Positions 58,801-64,000 of a stretch of 64,000 nt of DNA are shown here, one piece after another. The first letter of the stretch is position 1. Each line of letters opens with the position of its first letter. Made by a program: the position numbers and the translations under genes. The notes beneath the pieces are model-generated. The model ran no database searches. It saw only the letters and a program-made list of their open reading frames with translations, and was not told the origin of the DNA. The DNA comes from Rosa chinensis. Lineage: Eukaryota; Streptophyta; Magnoliopsida; Rosales; Rosaceae. The stretch lies in NCBI RefSeq assembly GCF_002994745.2, contig NC_037094.1, positions 26,389,001-26,453,000 of the forward strand. The letters run 5' to 3'.

Positions 58801-59304
58801 CTGAAAAACATTATTTAAGCCCGGCCCGAAAAAAACTGGCTTGGTCCCGGGCCTAGCAAATTGACATGCGGTCCCGACCCGTGCCCAGATCTAATTTTGA
58901 TAGTATAGTCTTCTTTGTACTATTCTTTACCCATGATTAAAGGTCATATTTAATGATATGAACTCTTTACCTAAATATAAAAAAATTAAATATGTCCTTT
59001 CAAAAAAAAAATTAAATATGTATCTTCAACAATTTTTTATTTTTTATTTTTTTATATTTTTTATATTTTTATTTTTATTATTTTTTTATTTTTATCTTTG
59101 TCAATTAAACAGAGTCTTGTGTGTTTGGAGTAACCAACTCGATGGTTTGAGCATATTGAATGGCTTAACGATTTCACCTGTTTATTGTTTCATACATGTA
59201 TTTTGGTTAAGAAAAGCACTGACTTTGTCTTTCTTTGATTATAGCTAGTCATATGGATCCACAGGAGGACCCACTAAGGGCCCATGCGCGCAGTGAAATT
59301 TTTT

Positions 59305-59359
<55 letters not shown>

Positions 59360-62012
59360 TTGGTGCTATATATCGCAAGATCTTCATATGAACGAGAACG
59401 TGAAATGATCAAAACTCTATTATGTCCTTTATGTTTAATGCCTAGAGTTTCTGATGATAATACATACTTTCTTTATTGGTACACCGTTCACCAGATATGG
59501 TCAGACAGGAATTTACAAGGCCTATTTGTTTGGAAAGCCAACCATCATTGCTGCAGCACCGGAAGTATGTAGAAAGATCTTAACTGATGATACACAATTC
59601 AAGGCTGGCTGGCCAAAATCCACTACTGAACTACTGGGAAAGCTGGCATTTATGGGCAGTTCTGCAGAGGAACACAAGCGCCTTCGCAAGCTGACCGCAG
59701 CTCCAATCAGTGGTCACAAGGCACTGTCTATGTACCATGAATACATCAAGGATGCCATAGTAACTTCATTGGATGAATGGTCTAAATCTGAGGAGCCAAT
59801 TGAGTTCTTGACAGAGATTAGGAAGTTAACTTTCAAAATAGTCATGCACATTTTTCTGAGCTCTGAGATTGGTCCCATGTTGGAAACCTTAGAAAACGAT
59901 TATACTATTCTCAATCATGGACTAAGATCCATGGCCATTAACATTCCTGGCTTTGCTTATCATAAAGCACTCAAGGTCAGATTTCTTTGTTTCATTTCAT
60001 ATTTTTTCTTTGAATACTGTTGTGATACTTTTTATCTGGTTTGATACCATAAGAGTTTATCGCAAACTAAAGAAGTAGAAAAACAATGCATTATTTTATT
60101 AGGAGAGAAAGAAGGATCACATTAATATGGAAATGGATTCTCTACCATGCTTTTTTTTTTTTTTTGTTTACTTCAATTGTAGTCCTATATTGCAAAGTGT
60201 TTCAAATCCATCACTCTTATGTTCACCCATCCTAAATTTATAATACAGGCCAGAGAATCCAGATCCATAGGGATCTGATTATTCAGTCTAATGAAAACAT
60301 TTGACATGATTCATTGATATTCTTGCATGCATCAGGCTCGAAAAAGGTTGGTTAAGGCTCTTCAAGCGATTGTCGATCAAAGAAGAGAAGGAAAGGAGGG
60401 TAATCTATCAGGGGAAAGAAGAGATTTGATGGATTTGTTACTGGAAGCCAAAGATGAGACTGGTAGAAAACTGTATGATGAGGAGATCATAGACATAATC
60501 CTCATGTACTTAAATGCTGGTCATGAATCTTCAGCCCATGCCACAATGTGGGCTACTCTCTTCTTACATCAAAATCCAGAATACTATCAAAAAGCCAAGG
60601 TGTGTAGGTGACGATTTAGTAACTCAAACATGTGTGTGATGTTTAAGTTTTGTGTCTGTAAAGAAATTGTTAGTGTGGAGACCATTTGCTTGGAAACCAA
60701 GTTAATCTCAAGTGTGTTTTAAGTTTGTCTGCAGTTGCTACATTCTTCCTTCCAGTTGTGAACTGTGGTTGTCTTTCATATTTTTTTATCAGACTTTGTT
60801 CATTGTTGTTGTAAATTACTTACCTTTCAGGCAGAGCAAGAGGAGATTCTTAAAAGCGTATCACCAGAAAATGGATTGAGCTTCAAAGAGACTAAACAGA
60901 TGGAATATCTTGCTAAGGTAAGTACTCTACCAAATTTAGCATCATCATCTTAAGCATATGCCTCATATTTCAACTTCAGCAACTAACAAGTAGCAATGCT
61001 TGGCAAAAAGGTAATTGACGAAACAATGCGTGTGGTTAATATCTCGCTGTATACTTACCGGGAGGCTACAACTGATGTCAACATCTCTGGTAAGCAATTA
61101 ATCTCTCTACTTTCTCCATTTCTTTTTGCATCTGTTTCTTGTAAGGGAACTTACTAGAAACTGTTGTGTATTCAAGGATACACAATACCAAAGGGATGGA
61201 AAGTAATGATGTGGTTCAGAGGAATTCATTTGAATCCAGAAATTTATCAAGATCCAAAGGAGTTCAATCCCTCAAGATGGAATGTAAGCCAGATAACTCA
61301 CAGAATTAGATGTCTTTGTATAGCATATTCATCAATTTATGCATTACTGGTATGACTGAGCAAAGTTATTCATCTCACAAAGTAAACATGTTTCATTCTT
61401 TTTTTTTTTGTAGGAAAGTAAAGCCAAGGCAGGGACTTACATTCCCTTTGGAATAGGAAGTAGGCAGTGCCCTGGAAGTGATTTGACCAAGCTTGAAATT
61501 ACTACATTTCTTCACTATTTTCTCCTTAATTATGAGTAAGTTCCCTTGCTTTTCGATCAAGGGTTGTCATTTTAAGTTGAATTATCACATTCAAACTCCC
61601 CACTTAAATTCATATATCAAAATGCAAAATGCATTAGTTCATTTGGAAGTATCTAATACTTGATACTAATCCATGAACTTTCAAATGAATCGTTGTATCT
61701 AGTCACTTCAGTTTTTAATGGTATGTGTTATCGAAGTCATCTCAAATGCATTGTGTCCTAATATCTTGTGATCCTTTTTCCTCCAACCAATTCTTCCATC
61801 CAAATATGTACTTGCCATACTATTGTTTACTCTGTATGACACTGAAATTGCAACCAGATGAACAATAAATAATAGTCTTTGACATTGAACTTCTTGAGTG
61901 CAGGCTCGAACGACTTAATCCGGGATGTCAAGTGAGGTATTTACCTCATACAAGACCAGAAGACAATTGCCTTGCAAACATTAAGAAGCTTCCATTATCA
62001 TCATCTATATAA
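55832..62012 (+). CDS. CYP88-family cytochrome P450 (ent-kaurenoic acid oxidase-like), eight exons
   Basis: Exons are 55,832-56,058, 59,495-59,975, 60,336-60,599, 60,831-60,917, 61,011-61,089, 61,177-61,283, 61,414-61,535 and 61,904-62,012. All have GT-AG borders and total 1,476 bp, encoding 491 aa, normal for CYP88. Features are an N-terminal membrane anchor (about 5-26), [10 protein letters not shown] (41-50), the I-helix AGHESS (297-302), the K-helix ETMR (357-360) and the heme loop [11 protein letters not shown] with the thiolate Cys at 434. The match to CYP88A ent-kaurenoic acid oxidase runs along its whole length. CYP88A makes GA12 from ent-kaurenoic acid at the ER; the related CYP88D oxidises beta-amyrin. 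Which substrate applies cannot be told from this sequence. The first intron is 3.4 kb and holds MITEs. Confidence 0.92.
56226..56536. mobile_element. Tourist-like (PIF/Harbinger) MITE, 311 bp
   Basis: TTA flanks both ends (56,223 and 56,537). The termini are GGACATCTCCAACCC and GGGTTGGAGATGCCC, inverted with 14 of 15 matching. It lies in P450 intron 1. Confidence 0.85.
57738..58889. mobile_element. hAT-like non-autonomous element, ~1.15 kb
   Basis: The ends carry CCTGGGCA and TGCCCAG in inverted orientation, with GGCCCGG/CCGGGCC-type repeats just inside both ends. The interior is AT-rich with repeats of TCAATCAATCAAT and CCCCAATCCCTTC. Flanks do not give a clean 8-bp duplication, so the superfamily is tentative. 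It is in P450 intron 1. Confidence 0.55.
59311..59358. repeat. (TA)n microsatellite
   Basis: A run of about 24 TA units near the 3' end of P450 intron 1. Confidence 0.95.
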
Positions 62013-62390
62013 GTTATCTTCCATTTGTATAATAAACATGTATTTAGCTCCCTATTGCATCCCTTGATTTGATGTTTGCCTAGTGAAAACGATAATAATA
62101 GTAGTAGACATTTGAATAAATTGTTGGGGGTAGACTTCTTCAAGTATAGTCCCCCTTGTTTTGTTAAAGCTAAGTCTTAAGTATCAAGCATGATCCAAGA
62201 AAAGCAGTGCAGGCAAGTGCTAAAGAGATGATACATAGTAGAATTGAAAGGGAAATGAGGGAAAACACATTTAACTTAGAACCTGCAGTTTTGTAATAAT
62301 ATTTTGACAAGAACTTGTCAAACAAGATTCTTAAACATCTGAAAATCAGTCGGTTCAAGACTACTTGGCCTGCAAGATTTTGATTACATT

Positions 62391-63665
62391 CTAGTGGGCT
62401 GCATCTTCTTCCTCGCAGAATTTCGTGTATTCTTTAGGACCCAACAAGGATTCTAGTTCTGATGCATTGCTGGGCTTCACCTTGATCATCCATCCATCTT
62501 CATATGGGCTTGTATTGATCTTCATTAGAAAATACACCGAATGAGTGTAAACAAAGGAATATGTTGTCAAATACGAATATTTGGCTATGTAATGTTGTCA
62601 AATTTTCAATCTGAAAACCGTCCTAAATTTTATTTGGTTGGCTGGTTCAGATCGAGAGTCTAACAACTTAACAAGTCACATTATTGAAAATACAGTTGCG
62701 AAATTAAGGAAAAGCAATTACCAAACCAGGTGTTTCACTCAGCTTCGGGTTAACCTCAACAACCTCACCAGAGATTGGGGAATTGACATCACTGGTTGCT
62801 TTCACACTTTCAACATTTCCGAAGCTGCTGCTTTGGGAGACTGCTGTACCGGGTTCTGGCAGCTCCACAAACACCACTTCACCAAGATGGTCCTGAAACG
62901 AAAAGGCTTCATCTAGTCACTCTATCTGCTACTTCAAACATTACATCACTCGCCAAACTGGCTTACCAAAAGTTTGTTCATCAAATAATATCCGAATATA
63001 CGCCTGCTCTGAGTTTCATTTATTTCTAGTAGATTAGGTTCTGCAATGTGCACTTCGACATTATTTGGTGACCTTTTCTTCCTTTTCAGACCATAATAAG
63101 GTTCAGACTTCAGACTAGTGGAAAAGCTTATATATAGTACATCATTTATTTCTACGCATAACACTAACCTGAGCATGGTCAGTGATACCAATTGTAGCAA
63201 CTGAGCCTTCATGCTTCACCCATTCATGTGAAGATGCATACTTCAACCCATCCAGAACTGCATATCCAACATAACCCAAAAAAGAACATTACAATTCTTT
63301 CAAAGTCTAACCAATGAATACATACCCAAACCCTTAGCTTATTATGTTTCAGAGGTCTGAAATTGCCTATACTAAATTTTCATAACCTACACACTAGAGA
63401 GAATAATCATACATGCATTAGCAGCATTATTTGATTCCAGTGAAAAAGATAGGTACTTTATAATCTAGACCACAGTTCTAGTTGACCCTTAGCACTAAAA
63501 GTAAAAGAAGACAAAAAAAGCCAATGGTCCAAGTTAAAGAAACTGAGAAGTAGTACCAGTGGAAAAGCATCTGGAGAGAGAAAATGCAGGGGAGAGTTGA
63601 GCTTTGGAGGCACCAGAGATTCTGAGTGCATTTGCTGTAGAAGAAGCCCACATTTTCATTGCCAT
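62391..63665 (-). CDS. GDH: glycine cleavage system H protein, mitochondrial (four exons)
   Basis: Exons on the minus strand are 63,665-63,557, 63,257-63,169, 62,892-62,722 and 62,519-62,391, with GT-AG introns, 498 bp, 165 aa. The N-terminus [18 protein letters not shown] to RCFST is a typical Ser/Arg-rich mitochondrial targeting peptide. The mature protein has [29 protein letters not shown], the lipoyl-lysine site [11 protein letters not shown] (K97 of the precursor), [17 protein letters not shown] and a C-terminus ending EEEDAAH. H protein shuttles the aminomethyl group between the P, T and L proteins in photorespiratory glycine oxidation in the matrix. It is convergent with the P450, with 378 bp between the stop codons. 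The symbol follows plant usage for H protein. Confidence 0.95.
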
Positions 63666-64000
63666 TGTTTTTGCTACGTTATCTCTCTTCTGTGTCTCTG
63701 TGAGGTTTGCTTGGGTTATCTCAAACCTCAAAGGCTGTTATGAAAGAAAAGAATAGGGGCACACAGAGTTAGGATATGTCGTTTTATCTTGGATGAATGG
63801 TTGGCAACAAGAGCCTCATCCTAAGACACAATACAAAGACCTCATTTGTCTATTTTTTGGGCCTACTAGGGCCTAAATCAGCCCATGTATAGATAGTTGC
63901 CTGGATCCCAAATGCGAAACCCAAAATGTGCAGACCCCAAGTAGTAGCCCATAAATGTTTAGGTAAATTGTCTAAAGCAATTTGTCAATAACTTTATTAA
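63666..64000 (-). promoter_or_regulatory. upstream flank of the H-protein gene
   Basis: 5' UTR and promoter of the H-protein gene. Only about 335 bp lie inside the window. No motif could be fixed. Confidence 0.45.

Overview
This is plant nuclear DNA from a eudicot. Four host protein genes look well supported: a kinase, a DExH RNA helicase, a cytochrome P450 and glycine cleavage H-protein. They have GT-AG introns, and most of the rest is transposable elements. I cannot prove the genus. My impression is Rosaceae, but that is a guess from the look of the CYP88 protein and the repeats.

Layout: 1-2,700 is the 5' part of a minus-strand Ty1/copia element cut by the window edge. 2,700-6,250 holds decayed fragments: an unrecognised coding remnant, a LINE RNase H tail, and a broken copy of the helicase gene's 3' end. 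A 798-bp hAT-type MITE follows, then an intronless CDKF-4/MHK-like kinase (7,329-8,276, minus), then the helicase gene (9,930-14,933, minus; four exons, 1,454 aa). 15,121-22,057 is a nest of long-TIR elements. The outermost looks like a Pack-MULE carrying a fragment of a BTB/POZ-WD40 gene. It was itself hit by two shorter TIR elements and a 2.3-kb non-coding block, and one inner element contains a tRNA-derived SINE.

23,760-52,074 is the main transposon nest. The oldest layer is a DUF4283/zinc-knuckle (LINE ORF1-like) remnant. Copia element A (25,323-31,865, minus; 218-bp LTRs, target duplication GTTTT) and copia element B (32,062-52,074, plus; target duplication ATTTT) landed 196 bp apart in it, head to head. 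Element B was then hit by a hAT-like MITE inside gag (34,096-34,680) and by a 13,359-bp CACTA transposon inside reverse transcriptase (37,555-50,913; perfect 30-bp TIRs, GAA target duplication). The CACTA carries a broken TNP2 transposase and a second gene with a Ulp1-type cysteine protease domain.

After the nest come a short uncharacterised gene start (53,182), an eight-exon CYP88-family P450 (55,832-62,012, plus) with MITEs in its large first intron, and the convergent four-exon H-protein gene (62,391-63,665, minus). The host genes do not form a pathway cluster: kinase signalling, RNA helicase, CYP88 terpenoid/gibberellin oxidation and photorespiration are unrelated neighbours. I saw no clearly new biological system. 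The most interesting signals are a putative 385-bp leader intron shared by the copia elements, the young copia A with intact ends but broken coding regions, and the CACTA with its protease gene.
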